Shown one piece after another: positions 18,027 through 30,349 of a stretch of DNA of 64,000 nucleotides. Position 1 is the first letter of the stretch, and each line of letters starts with the position of its first letter. Source of the stretch: Laburnicola sp. R22_1 (lineage: Eukaryota; Ascomycota; Dothideomycetes; Pleosporales; Didymosphaeriaceae); NCBI GenBank assembly GCA_014281115.1, contig JACONQ010000007.1:2542001-2606000 (forward strand), written 5' to 3'. The position numbers and the translations under genes are program-made. Under the pieces are notes generated by a model. It did no database searches. It saw only the letters and a list, made by a program, of their open reading frames with translations, and was not told the DNA's origin.

Positions 18027-19723
18027 CTTATAATTGCCATTAAGTACATATAGATTTAAGCGCTACAGCTGCTGTAGCTACTGCAGCCCTTTCTAAAGCG
18101 CTTAATATAGTATATTTACGTTGCTAAGCTGCTAAAGCCTTAGCTGCGCGCATACCCTCCATAATAGTCTCTACCTCTGCAAAGCGTTAATTTGGGTCTA
18201 TCTGAACGCGCTTTCGTGGCCAGTGAGAGCTAGTAGTCTGTAGATGATACTTAAGGCGTCTTTTCTCTAATTCTAGCCCTGCAGCTCTAGCATTCGCAGC
18301 TGCTAGCGCCTTACCTACTTTTCATAGGAGGAGCCGGGTCCTACAACCTAGGTTTTTGAGGCTCTAGACGTCGCGCTGCGCCAAGTAGAGATCCTAAGGG
18401 CCTTAAGGGGTAGAGAGGAAGCTCTAAGGCTGCTGCTAAGGTTGCTGCTAAGGCGTAGGCGTTGTAGGCCTCTAAGAGACCTGCGACGAGCTAAGCACGT
18501 GATTAATGTTAAATGGGCAGATACTAGCAGCCTGCTAACCAGCTTAAATCACACGCTCTGTGAAGCCTTCCTCCCTAGCTTAATAGTAGCAGGCAATAAA
18601 GCGCTCCTTCTTAACAGGCGCGGCGTCGTTAAGCAATGCTAGCTCCTGGATCTAGCGTCGGTAACTAGACTTAATTACTAAGAAAGGAGCGAGATCTAGA
18701 GGCTGTAGGACGTAAGAGGAGTGCGTAGGTAGGTATAGGAGCTTAATTCGATGCTGTTTACAGAGCCAGAGGAACTTAATATTAATATAGCTGCCATGGC
18801 CGTTAAGAATAAGCAGGCGGTACTGGCCGTCAGCTGGCGCTGTCTTAGGGATGAATATGCGCTGCAGCCACTCAACACCTATCGCATTTAACATCTATCT
18901 ATTCTTGGAGGTTGTATAGAGCTAGTTAGGTATTAATTTGGCTAGGAACTAGGTAGTCTGTAGGCTCTGGCCCTTAAAGATAACTACATAGCGCAGCTTC
19001 CGCCCTGTTGCCAATACGCACTTAATTATTAAGACCCACTCGCAATTCTCTAGCGACTTAACGTAAGCCTTCTTCTTTAATGCCCTAGTAAGGACTTTAG
19101 TGTTAGTACATACACCTAGCGCAATACTAGTCTTATCCATATTGTACGTATTCTCCGTCTATATATTAAGTCGCTATCAAGTCTGCTTATAGAGCTCTAG
19201 GAACGCGCGGAGCTGTTCTGGCGTAGCTGCCTCAGCTCTCTAGGCGTTAAGCTTCCAGCCTACTACTAAGGCGACGCGTGGCTGGCGCTTAATAAAGTGT
19301 AAGAGCTAGAGCTTGCTAATAGGCTGATTGTCGCTGTTTATGCGCAGAATTTGATTCGCTATCTCTCGCGCGCGAGCGTGTGGAGGAGGATAGCCGCGTG
19401 CGTCTTCTTTAAGGATCTATTTAACAAGGAAAATCCTCTTATAGAGGAGTCAATCGCTGCTAGTGTTAATAGCTGAGCGCGCTTGTTGTTGCGCCACAGA
19501 GTCGCGTTAATAGCGTAGATTAAGGGATATTGTACGCCTTTGCAGCTGCGCGTTGGCTAGAATAAAGACCTGCGTTGAAATCGCTGATAGCTAATTGTAT
19601 AGCTAGCTCACGGGCGTCTATTTTAATGAGCGTTGTTAAGAGATATCGCGTGTTTTGTTTAGGGTGCGCGTTTCGGTGGGGTGATCAGGAACCCTATGTG
19701 ATCAATAACTATATAGCCGAGCT
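17932..19723 (-). mobile_element. pogo/Fot1-type DNA transposon with long TIRs, decayed
   Basis: Nearly perfect inverted repeats of about 95 bp bound the element: TA-AGCTCGGCTATATAG at the left and CTATATAGCCGAGCT-TA at the right. Both continue through GATCACATAGGGTTCCTGAT and AACACGCGATATCTC. TA at 17930-17931 and 19724-19725 is the target duplication. The 1.8-kb length and encoded DDE transposase place it in the pogo/Fot1 group. It is a different family from the element at 11803-13916 but shares one subterminal motif with it. Confidence 0.9.
18652..19590 (-). pseudogene. pogo-like DDE transposase, inactivated
   Basis: On the minus strand a Tc5/CENP-B-like N-terminal region is read in pieces (REIANQILRINSDNQPISKL, then FIKRQPRVALVVGWKLNA). 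It is followed by MDKTSIALGVCTNTKVL (first catalytic Asp kept, 19140 downward) and KKKAYVKSLENCEWVLIIKC. Next come WLQRIFIPKTAPADGQYR and LLILNGHGSY, where the second Asp is Asn. The last block is KLLYLPTHSSYVLQPLDLAP, third Asp kept (about 18700-18760). Stops between these blocks disable it. These blocks match the order and spacing of fungal Fot1/pogo transposases. Confidence 0.85.
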
Positions 19724-19725
19724 TA
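19629..19725 (-). repeat. Right TIR of the pogo element
   Basis: Inverted copy of 17930-18026. Contains the same subterminal motif at 19640-19654. The LTR of the next element starts at 19727, one base beyond the TA duplication. Confidence 0.9.
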
Positions 19726-19726
19726 G

Positions 19727-20013
19727 TGTAACGGTCCTGTGCCGGCCTCCCTGCCAAGCACACCCCATCACCTTTCTTTCACACCCTATTTCCCCTATCT
19801 GCGCCTTTTACCTTCCTAAAGGCGCCTTTCCTAGTTAGTGTTAGTGTGTAGCTAGTGTGGGCCTATGCCCTACGCCACCCTCTATATAAGAAAGGGCCCC
19901 CTACGTCCCTTTCTTATCCACTATCTTAGAATAGTCTTAATTTAACTAGCTCTTTTAACTATTCTAGTTATTCTAGAGAGGTTTGCCCTATAAGACTATG
20001 TACTACCCTTATA
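19727..20013 (+). repeat. Left LTR of the Gag-protease element
   Basis: A 287-bp LTR starting TGTAACGGTCCTG, with TATATAAG (a TATA-like box) near 19884 and ending CCCTTATA. The right copy is nearly identical apart from C/T and G/A changes. Confidence 0.85.
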
Positions 20014-20119
20014 TTATTTTAAGATTAACCCTTTTTATTTTGCTGTAGATAGTAATATAATATCTACTTCTTTTTTAAGACACTACCTATAGGTAGTTAA
20101 ATTAGTAGAAGTTTTACCT

Positions 20120-20735
20120 TATTAGTTACTAGTTATGCTAGGCAGTTACCTAAGATCTATAAGACTACTAATATAACTTCTTTACCTACTATAAGTAGGT
20201 AAGGGTGTATTAGTCTATTAGTTACTAGTTATACTAGGTAGTAGTTCTGCGCTAAGGTCTATAAGACTGCTAATACAACTTCTCTGCCTACTATAAGTAG
20301 GTAAGGGTGTATTAGGTTAGTTACTAGTTATGCTAGGTAGTTGTTATACTACCTAAGGTTTATAAGACTATTAATATAACTTCTTTACTTATTATAAGTA
20401 GGTAAGAGTATATTAGATTAGTTACTAGTTATGCTAAGTAGTTATTACACTATCTAAAGTCTATAAGACTATTAATATAACTTTTCTATCTACTATAAGT
20501 TAGTAAGGATGTATTAGTTTGTTAGTTACTAGTTATGCTAGGTAGTTATTACACTACCTAAGATCTATAAGACTACTAATATAACTTTTCTGCCTACTAT
20601 AAGTTAGTAAAAGTGTATTAGTTTATTAGTTACTAGTTGTGCTAGGTAGTTATTATATAATGCTTAGGTCTATTTAAGAGACTACTTTTACACTTCTCTG
20701 CTCACTATAAGTTAGTAAGAGTATATTAGTTTAGA
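20120..20735 (+). repeat. Tandem repeat of ~100 bp units, about six copies
   Basis: The word TTAGTTACTAGTTATGCTAG recurs near 20122, 20217, 20318, 20418, 20523 and 20627, each followed by a TCTATAAGACTACTAATATAA-like block and CTACTATAAGTAGGTAAG-like block. Spacing is 95-105 bp. It lies between the LTR and Gag, in the leader of the retroelement. Confidence 0.85.
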
Positions 20736-21399
20736 GGCCGCCTTATAAGTTCTAATATTCTAAATATAAATAATAATTAATAAATAATAACTACTGCACT
20801 ACACCTTATAAAGCTAACTTGCCTAATAATTACCTTTTAGTGTTATTATAGCAAGGGCACTAGGCACGAAGCTAGGAAATTAGAGTTAGGCTATAGAGGT
20901 AATATAGAGGTTAAAGTTTTATATATTTTATATTCTACTTTATTTTTTACTTAGCTTAGACTATGTGCTAGCTTGTACGCTATATAAGATTTGCTACTTT
21001 AGGTCTATTTATTGTACCCTTTTTATAACCTCTACTTACTTAACCCTACTACTGCCTACACTATAGTAAGCTACCACTCTTTAATTTAGAAGACTTCTAG
21101 AATATTTCCTATATTCTTTCTACCTCTAGATAGTTTTGTAATAGATAATATAGAGGGGGATATTTATCTACACCTTGCTAACAATAGCTTATACAACACT
21201 TATAGTAGAATTCTTATATTTTACTCTACTAGTAATTTGTTATCTATTAAGTAAGGAAAGCAACTAATAGTTACTTTTAAGACTACTAGTTGCCTCTTTA
21301 GTCTTATAAAAAAAAGAGTATAGTTAAACTACTTAGAAAGGTCTACTCTAATAGAATTTCTTATAACACTCCTAAGCATAATTAATATATTGCCGCACT

Positions 21400-23700
21400 T
21401 AAAGCAAATTAGCTAGGTAATAAATTTTTATTAATAGACTTTAAGTGACTTACGCACTAAGACAAAGCTAAACTTAAAACTGCTAGGAAGTTTAGCTCAT
21501 TTTTAGTATAATTTAAACTAGACTAATTACTCTAGTATAGCCTAGAAATAAAATAATTACTTGCTACCTATTAGCTTTAGGCTTAATATCGCTTTTCTTA
21601 AGGCCTACTTTTATAGAAGTTACTAGAATTAGTAACTAGGGCTGTTATAAAGTTTAAAGACAACTCTAAATAGAGAAGTATTATTTAGGCTTTATACGAG
21701 CGTGCTAATATATTTAAATAAGCTTTTACTATACTTAAGTTATAGATACCTTACACTATAATATATATAATAGAGGAGAAATTTTAATCCTACTCTAATA
21801 GTACTAACAACATAGCTATTAAAGAGAACTTATTTATCTTTAATAAAGCTCTCTCTTTTATTAAAAATACTTATAATCTGCAGCACCGCACTTATATACC
21901 TCTAAAAAATCCTAGCCTAGAAACACCTAATCTACTATATAGTTTGCGTCGCCCTTATATAACTAAGTAGAGCTTATTTTATTTAGTTGCGTCCTAATAT
22001 ACGCTCTAGCTAGCGCCCTAATATGCATCCTATTATTTATCCTAGCTTATAGTGCCTACTCTACAACTAAATAATACTCTTTATTACTCCCTAGTTTTTA
22101 AACATGTACAAACTAAGCTCGCTAATAGCGCCTAAATAAATATACTCTAGGGTAGATATACTTTTATTGCCCCTAGTGTATCTAAGCTAGAACGCTCTAT
22201 AAAGCTATCTAATATTATTAAGTACCATAGAAAAAGTTAATCTAGTTCTAGTATTAAAGATTAGCTAAAGAATATGCGCAATAAAATCTGCGTAAACACA
22301 GACTATTACTAAGGTAATAATAATAAGAAAGATTAAAATAACCTTATAAAAGCTATTCTTAGCTATTTTAGAGGCGCGCCTTAAAAGGCAGCGCAAAATT
22401 AGCGTTAAATAAATTAGGCCCTTTAAAAAAATTATAAACCTAAAGCACTCTTTAAATTTCTAGAAAAGACTTATTATAATCTCTTTACTCTCTAATAGGC
22501 ACGTAAAAAATTTTATAAGCTCTTTCTCTCTAATAAAATAGACGCCTAGACATTTCTATAGGCTTTTAAGAGTCTAGCTAAAAAAGGTAGACTGGATATA
22601 AAGACCTAGAAGAATGAATTATAACTTAAGTTAACTAGAAGTCTTAAATTAATACTTTAGAAAGAAATAAAAGACCCTAATAGTAACTACTTAGCAATTA
22701 AACACTAGATAACTATAGCTAGCCGCACTCTCTATAATAATAGCATAATAAATCCTTTCTAGGCGCATATAAAAACTTCTTATAAGGTACTACTCTCTAA
22801 ATTATCACTTCTATACACAGCAACTAGAAAACAAACACCTTATTTTAGACTTACTTCTTTCTTTTTAACTTTTTATAATTAGACTAAAGTATAGTATACA
22901 AAGCATAATGCCTGCTTTAGCTATAATAAAAAACTTAGAGGCCTACACTTATACTACTATCCTAAAGTAGCCATATACGCAATTATAGAAGTAGAGAATA
23001 ATCTTAATTTAAATAAACTTAGTATTACCTACTACTTTAATTTAGAGGCAGGTAATTTGTTAGACAACAAGGCTTTAAATGCGCGCTACTAGACTACTCT
23101 AATCTAGTAGCTTATATAGGAGCCACTAAACTAATTAATCTAGACAAACTATAATTTTAACTATAAAACGTAGATGCTAAACCAAAATTGCTGCCTATAG
23201 GCGGTAAGATAGTAAGGATTTCTAAGCTATTTAGAGGCCCCTAGCTAGTTATACTAGTGCAAATTAAATTTTAAGAATTAGCTCTTAGGTTGTAAGCCTT
23301 AATAAACACTAGTGCTAGCACTTATAATCTTATTACTTTAAGGTATATAAAGGCAGTACAAAAATAGCTTAAAGCCAAACTTCTCTGCCTAAATATACTA
23401 ATCCCTCTTAAGAACTTTATGGGGTAGAGAAGCGTAAAAGTAGACATCTATTTTATAGCCTAGCTTAATATTAATAGACGCAATATTACATATAGTTTTT
23501 TTTTTTATAAAATAGGGAACTATGATTTTATTATTAGTAGGAAATTTTTTAAGCAAGCTAACTGTCTAGTTAACACTTAGAACTGCCGCCTTTATTAGAA
23601 AAATAATAAGAATCTAACCTTTACTAGTAATCTTATTTTACTATAGACTTTTCTACTACCTAACTCTTTCTACTAGAATAACGCCACTTAATAGGATGGC
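21400..23700 (+). pseudogene. Decayed Gag and protease region
   Basis: Readable pieces include a knuckle-like ACFSYNKKLRGLHLYYYP near 22910-22965 (three of the CCHC ligands altered). A protease-like segment near 23300-23420 reads NTSASTYNFITLRYIKA, which resembles DTGAS-type active sites of Gypsy proteases with Asp mutated to Asn. IGNYDFIISRKFF near 23512-23550 matches the downstream GxDMILG-type block. Numerous stop codons throughout. Confidence 0.55.
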
Positions 23701-25127
23701 CTACTTAAAAAGTAGAACTATACCTACTAAATAACTCGCTTATTAAAAGCCAACTAAAGCGTCTCTAAGGAGATTTCTATCTAGCCTTTTGGCCCCACTA
23801 TCTTAGTTATTAAAATATACTTAAAAGCTTACTAGAAACTATACTATAAGAACGCCTTTAATAAAAATAGTAGCGTTAAAGTTGTTAAGCTGCCTTTCTT
23901 AGATAAGGAACTATTAGACGACAAATTGCCTTTTAGCCACCCTGTCCCCGCTATCTAAGAAAGCCACTAGTAAGACTAGTCCCTAGGAATTATATAGTAG
24001 GATTTAGGTCTTACTTCTAATCCTAGACCTAAAGACTATAAATCTACTAGAGAAGCTAATCTGCAGATTAGGTAGCTCTTGCCTATAGAATTAACTATTT
24101 AATTAAAATTACCCTGGCTAGAATAATCTGGGTTGGCACTCTTTTGCCCCACTAAATTACTAACTAGGAAGAAGAACTTAGCATTACTTACTATAGTAAT
24201 AGCCCTAAAAATTATAGCGCTGCCGATTATAGTAGTAGATTAGAAAATGGAGACACTACCTATTATAATAACCTCTCTAATAATAACTCTAAATATATTA
24301 ACCTAATTAATCCTAAGTCTAACTCTCTATAGGAAGAATGCTTAGATAATAAATTTAATAGTGAACTGCCTATTAAAATCTTCTAGACTGCTAATAATTA
24401 GGAGCTGTCCCCTAACTATTAGCCCTTACTCTAATCTACTAGTTACTTAACTTGTTCCACCCATAAGGGCACTCTAAGCTACTAAAATAGGTAGCCTAGT
24501 TTACTACTAGTTAAACCGCTTTCTAGCTAGCCTACTATGCGTAGGCACCTATTGCTTTTAGCACTCTTACCCCTAGTAGCTTTTTTGCTAGCTAGCTTAC
24601 TATTAATTTAGTAGCACTCTAACTAACACGCGCGTATAAGGCACTTATAACTTTTAGTATCTCTACTTTTAGATATTTCTACTACTACTAGTAGCACTAC
24701 CCTAATTAAAAACTACATAGTTAGGTTAATATATTTTTTTAACACTTTTCTATAGCACTAAAAAATATTATATAATATAATTACACCCACGCGTAATAAA
24801 CTAACTAGAATTTTTTTAGCTAACTATATTTTTATATAGCGTTAGAGTTAAGAATACACTCTATTAGCAAAATGCCAAATACTAAAATATAGTTTCTACC
24901 GCGTTTTTCTACTAATCTACTAATTTATCCCTAATAACTTTCCTTAATATCTCTACTAAATAGTAACTAAATTAAAACCCAAGACTACTATTAAAACTAT
25001 AAGGACCTGTTACCCCTATTGCAACTCTCTTTAGCCCTAAAATAGTGCTAGTTACGTTAAAAATCTGCTCAAACACTCTATTTTCACGTACTTTTCTTTC
25101 TATTTTTAGACTTTAAAATGGGGGTTA

Positions 25128-25412
25128 TATAATAGTCCTATGAGCCTCCCTGCTAAGTATACCCTATTACCTTTTTTTTATACCCTATTTTCTCTATCTG
25201 CGCCTTTTACCTTTCTAAAGGCGCCTTTCCTAGTTAGTGTTAGTGTGTGGCTAGCGTGGGCCTGTGCCCTACGCCGCCCTCTATATAAGAAAGGGCCCCC
25301 TACGTTTCTTTCTTATTTACTATCTTAAAATAGTCTTAATTTAACTAGCTCTTTTAACTATTCTAGCTGTTTTAGAGAGGTTTGCCCTATAAGACCGTGT
25401 ACCGCCCTTATA
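25128..25412 (+). repeat. Right LTR of the Gag-protease element
   Basis: A 285-bp copy of 19727-20013. It starts TATAATAGTCC (TG mutated to TA) and keeps the TATATAAGAAAGGGCCCCCT promoter-like block. Confidence 0.85.
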
Positions 25413-26686
25413 GGTAGTAGCAAAATTTAGTATAAATATAATATAAATATATTGTAAATAGATTTATATAAACACTAAGTAATAATATATAAAGTTACTA
25501 CTAACACTAGCACCCTTATATATATAATTAGCAATTTACTACCTTATTACTATCTTACCTCTATCTAAATTAAAAACTTTATAAGTTATTTAAATATATT
25601 CTAAATATATTCTAAATATATTCTAAATATATTACTAATATATTTAGCTACTATACTACTACTACCTAGATCTAGACAGCCTACTTCTTAGTATTAGGCT
25701 ATTTCTAATAGACGTAAATAGTACTATTATTATTAGGTTTATAAAGGACTACTACTATATATTTAGCTAAGGTCTATAAGGCCTCTATAATATAAGTTTA
25801 AATATATATATAGAATATATATAGAATTTATTATTAATATATTTAGCGTCTATATAGGTTCTATAGGGCCCTTTTACCTATATCTAATAAGCATACTACG
25901 CCTAGATATCGCAGGCTAGTAACACTAGTAACCTTAGCGTCTAATACCTTCTTACCTAGTAAAGTATATTTAAATAAGTTCTAAATATTTTCTAAACTTG
26001 TTTAACAAAATATATACTAATTATTATAGATTTCTAGAAATAAGTAATAATATGTTATAACTAATATTTAGCTAGAAAGTTTACTAATAAGATATATTTA
26101 AGCTAATTCTAAATATATTTATATATAAACTATTTCTAAATGTATTTATATATAAATAGTTTCTAAATATATTTATATTTAAATAGTTTCTAAATATATT
26201 TACTAACTTTTTGTAGGATAATAAAGATAAGGATAAGGATAATAATAATAATAGTAAAAAGAAAAATAATCCTAGTAGCGTAAGTTTAAATACATTTATA
26301 ATATATTTGTAACTAGTTTAAGTGCTAACCTATTTTAATAAGGACTACCTAATAAGCCTAAGTCTAGTAGTAAGAATAAGAGCAATAAAAGAAAAATTAA
26401 GTAGAGTAGAAGTGCTAGGGCTATAGCTTCTATAAGTTTAAATATATTAAGAATCTTTGTAGAAGTTATTTAAGTTAATAGTATAATTAGAATAGTAATA
26501 GTAATAATAGCGAGAATAGAGATCAGGAAGATAATAATAAGAATAAGAAAGATAATAATAAGCACTGTAAAGGCTCCGCCCTAATTAGACTAGAATGTCT
26601 CTTTGTAAGTTTAAACACATTCTAAACACTTTTAGAATATGTTTTAGGAGTATTATACTAATAATATAATAGAATAGCAATATATA
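25413..26686. other. AT-rich gene-free tract with AAATATATTCT words
   Basis: Very AT-rich. Contains short arrays of TAAATATATTC (25590-25640) and ATTTATATATAAATAGTTTC (26110-26206). No ORF or transposon termini. Confidence 0.6.
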
Positions 26687-26898
26687 TATAAAGGATTAAT
26701 AGTTAGAGTTAAGATAATAGTTAATTAAACTCTATAAGTAAGATACTGCGTAGGGATCCTAGTAATTACCCACGCCTACTATATAGTGGGCACGTGGTGG
26801 GCGCTAGGTGCTAGGCCTAGTTAGGCTAGTGCTAGAGATAAGGCGTTATCTTTAGCCTGCCTTAGGGCTGCGGCGCCTTTAGGCATTAATCTATTACA
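26687..26898 (-). repeat. Left LTR (3' LTR) of the Gypsy element
   Basis: About 212 bp. On the minus strand it begins TGTAATAGATTAATGCC. It matches 34786-34996, differing mainly by C/T and G/A. The outer boundary in TATATA sequence is accurate only to a few bases. Confidence 0.85.
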
Positions 26899-27565
26899 CT
26901 ACCTCCCCTTCTAAGAAGAGTAGTTCTATTACTCTTGTGATAATACTATGCTATTCCTATGTCTCTAGTATTCTAGTCCCTAAAATTGTTACCTTATACC
27001 TAGGTTTTTAATACACATTACATCTGTAGCTAGTTTTATTATCTATTAGGCATATTACTAAGATTGTATACTAGGTTAGTATAATGGCGCTATAGTAAAT
27101 ATATATATAGTGTTTTACTATTATTAAGTGCAATTACTATTACTAGGCATAGTTACTTTTATTAGGCTTAACTATATAGTTCCTAACACATAGGCAACCC
27201 CTAGTATATAAGTAATCCCTAACACATAGGTATCCCACTATTATACTTACAACGCTAATATTCTAGTCTATATTATTTAAGGGCGTAACTGCTGCAATAA
27301 ATATTAATAGTAATATAGATAGTAGAGACATCCTTTCTATAATAGTAACTTATACTAGTAGGAGAGGACGTAAATACTTACTGCCTATATATAATATTAT
27401 ATTAAGATAGCGAGTTTGCTTATCCTTAGTAATAATATATCCTATTTGCCTATTAGCGTGGTAAACTTCCTATAAATAGGAGTAGAGGGGTGAGCCTTAT
27501 ACTAGTTATAGACTAGGTCTAACAAGCTAACTAAGTTTATATATAGCTCCTAAAATAGGTTGTCT

Positions 27566-27856
27566 TGTTAAATATACGGGTATTCTTAATAAGTTAAGAT
27601 AAAAAGTGGTGGGTTAATTGATTAATTGTGTGTGTTCTGTTGGAGAAGCTCGGCTACCGCGAGAAGTAACTATCTAGTACTAAGCCGCACTAGTACTATT
27701 TAGAATAGTACAGGGGCAGTGTAAAACAGTAGTGCGCCAGCCTCCTTAGTGTATTTCACAGTAAAATTACTGTAATTTATACTAATTACCACTATAAGGG
27801 GCCATATGATCATACACACCTACCCACTAGATTTCATAGTAACTATCTATCTAACA
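27566..27856 (-). repeat. Solo Copia LTR with TGTCT target duplication, nested in the Gypsy element
   Basis: 291 bp with ends TGTTA...TAACA, flanked by TGTCT at 27561-27565 and 27857-27861. Read on the minus strand it follows the LTR at 4093-4410 along its length. Shared blocks include GTGAAATACAC, AAGGAG-CTGGCG, ACTAGTGCG-CTTAG and GCTGAGCTTCTCC/GCCGAGCTTCTCC. Same family, older or more mutated copy. Confidence 0.9.
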
Positions 27857-30349
27857 TGTCTAGTCCTAGTAGATAGTTTTTCTATTTAACTTTACACTAT
27901 AGGAGGCTCTTACAATTATATATAAGTGGATCCTTTAGATTTTAATTAAGTTGTGCGGCTAAAATTGCTTTAACTTTGTAGTTAGAGTTATCTTAGATAT
28001 TAAGGTTAGCAATTTTAATAGGACCTTTAAGTATAAGTGTTTGGCTAGATAGTAATTACTTGTGTAAATATAATAACCATAGGTAAAATACATTATAGAT
28101 CTATATTTCTAGTAGAAGGTCTACCTTATAGGTTATATTATTAATTAATTTAATAATTATAAATAGTCTATAGTTATTATAGTCTAAAGATTAGCTGGGT
28201 TAAGTTGTACAAGCGTGATAGAAATTAACTATAACTTAGTTACTAACTTTAAACACTTTAGTAGGTTGCCTTTTATTATTAGTGTACTTTACTTACTTTG
28301 CCTAAGCCTATTTAAGACTTTTGTAGAGGTTATTACGTAACTAATAAAAATATTCTGCAAAATAGTTAGCTTAGACATAGTTAGCTTTGGCAGGTATAGT
28401 TAGTGTCTTATTAATTAGTAGTAGCGGCTCTAGACCTTACTAGGGTTTGTATTCTTTAGTGGCGTAAAATAGTGTTATACCTGTGCTAGTACTTATTAAA
28501 GAATTAGCAACAAATTTAGCTATAGGTAGTAGGGTGGCCTAGTTATCTTATTTATAATTAATAAACGCTCTTAAGTATTGTTTTAGAAAAGTGTTAGCGT
28601 TTTCTATCTGTCTATTAGTTTTAGAATAGTGTGCTGTTAGCAACTTAGATTTTATACCAATATGTTAATAGAGGCATTTTTAGAAGTAAGATGTAAATTG
28701 CGCTTCTTAGTCTAACACTATATCCTTTAAGTATCCTTCTTCGTACTATATAAATTTAATAAAGACTTATATAAGGGTGTTAATATATAAGTCTGTAACT
28801 AGTATAAACTTCTATTTTTACTAAGTTAGTTAACTATAATAAAAATACATTTATATATATAATTATTAACTATGCAAGATAGGAGTTTAATAATATAATT
28901 AATTAAGATTAATATTAAGTATTGTTTTAGTATGGGTAGTAAATAAAGTAGGCCTTATTTGCCATTGCGGTAGGTCTTTGTATATTAGTAAAGTAGATAA
29001 GCTTTAATATACTAGGCGACGTCGCTTATTATATTAAGCTAGAAATACCACTGTGTTAATTTTGTGTAACTCTTATATTTTCCTCTATGTCCCCTATACA
29101 GCAATTTGTGTATATGGTTAATTATATAAGCGTAGAGTTCTAGAATATTAGAAATGTATACTTTGTCTTGTACGTATAGTAGACTACTATATAACTAATA
29201 ATTACTAAGCTCTAGTCTAGTATCTTTATATATAAGATTGTATAGAATTCTCTATTAACTATTTTTTAATGTTGTTATAATTGCTATTAAATTCTTATCT
29301 GCTAGGTATACTAAATAGATTTTATTTATTAGTTCTGCTATACTTAGTGTCTCTACTAGTAGTTGCTTATTAGGCTCTATAGTGGGTATGTTGTTTAATT
29401 GTTTATTAATAGGCATAGTGGGTACCTAGGGCATAGTGGGTATGGCTTAGAGTTGCTTATTATAGGGCACGCTAGGTGTGTTTAGTAATTACTTATTATA
29501 AGGCATAGTAGGTGTGTTTTAGAGTTACTTGTTGTAAGTGTTAGTAGTTGCTAAAGGGTTATAGAGTGTTAGTAATAGGTTTATATTATTAGGTAAACTT
29601 TTCTTCTTTAAAGCGTTTATTACTACACTGCTAAACGTAACTTATTTTATAATATTGTACCTTTTGCTATTATTATATATATTGCGCGCAATAGAGATAA
29701 GACTTTGTATAGAGTAGAAAGTTATAACCTAGGCTAGATAAACTGCGTATTGTGCGCTAGCGTCCTATTTGTACGCTATATACGCGATTCTAAGTTTTAG
29801 GTTAACTTAATATGGCTTAATAATAACTTGCTATTAGTATTACCTATACGCGTCTTCTATATCTTAAGGTAGATTATTTGAATAATATGTTAGGGCGTTA
29901 GGTTTAGTACCTTAAACTCTAGGCTAGTACGTAATTTTAAAATTAAACTTAGATAGAAACTTAGCCTATTTAGCTTAGCAGTAGTTAAGTTGTTTGTTAG
30001 TTATAAATATCTATAATGCTTAGTGGTTAGATAGAACCTTTATAGGATTATTTGTGCTAGCAAGTTTAAACTATCACTTCTTAAAAGCTTAGATAATAGT
30101 AAGGAGTTCTTTATTATATATTTTATAGTTGTATTCTATAGGTGTTATTTTGTATAATAAGAACACAATAGGTTGCAACACCCTATTATATATTTACAAA
30201 AGTACTATAGCACACACAAAGTTAGAAGGGTTAGTTTCTAGCCATATTTCTAAATTAGGGTTAAAGTAAGCTAGGAACTTTCTATTAGTGTTGTAAAAAG
30301 CCTTTTTGAGTTTGTTAAACATAGCCAAAGCCTTTAAGTCTAGGGCTAG

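Larger units (their letters stand above)
19727..25412 (+). mobile_element. LTR retroelement with Gag-protease only (no RT seen), RIP-decayed
   Basis: Direct LTRs lie at 19727-20013 and 25128-25412, with a purine-rich tract (AAAATGGGGG, about 25115-25124) before the right one, giving plus orientation. The interior shows a 5' tandem-repeat leader, a Gag-like region and an aspartic-protease-like region, then about 1.4 kb without any RT or integrase motif. This suggests a non-autonomous derivative of a Gypsy-type element. Heavy decay could hide an RT, so absence is moderately supported. No matching target duplication (CTTAG left, GGTAG right). Confidence 0.75.

Noticed and set aside
19575..19838. 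87-codon ORF across the pogo end and LTR
   Set aside because: Starts in the pogo TIR and ends in an unrelated LTR, so it is a chance frame across a junction; the similar ORF at 25140-25328 is the same LTR sequence.
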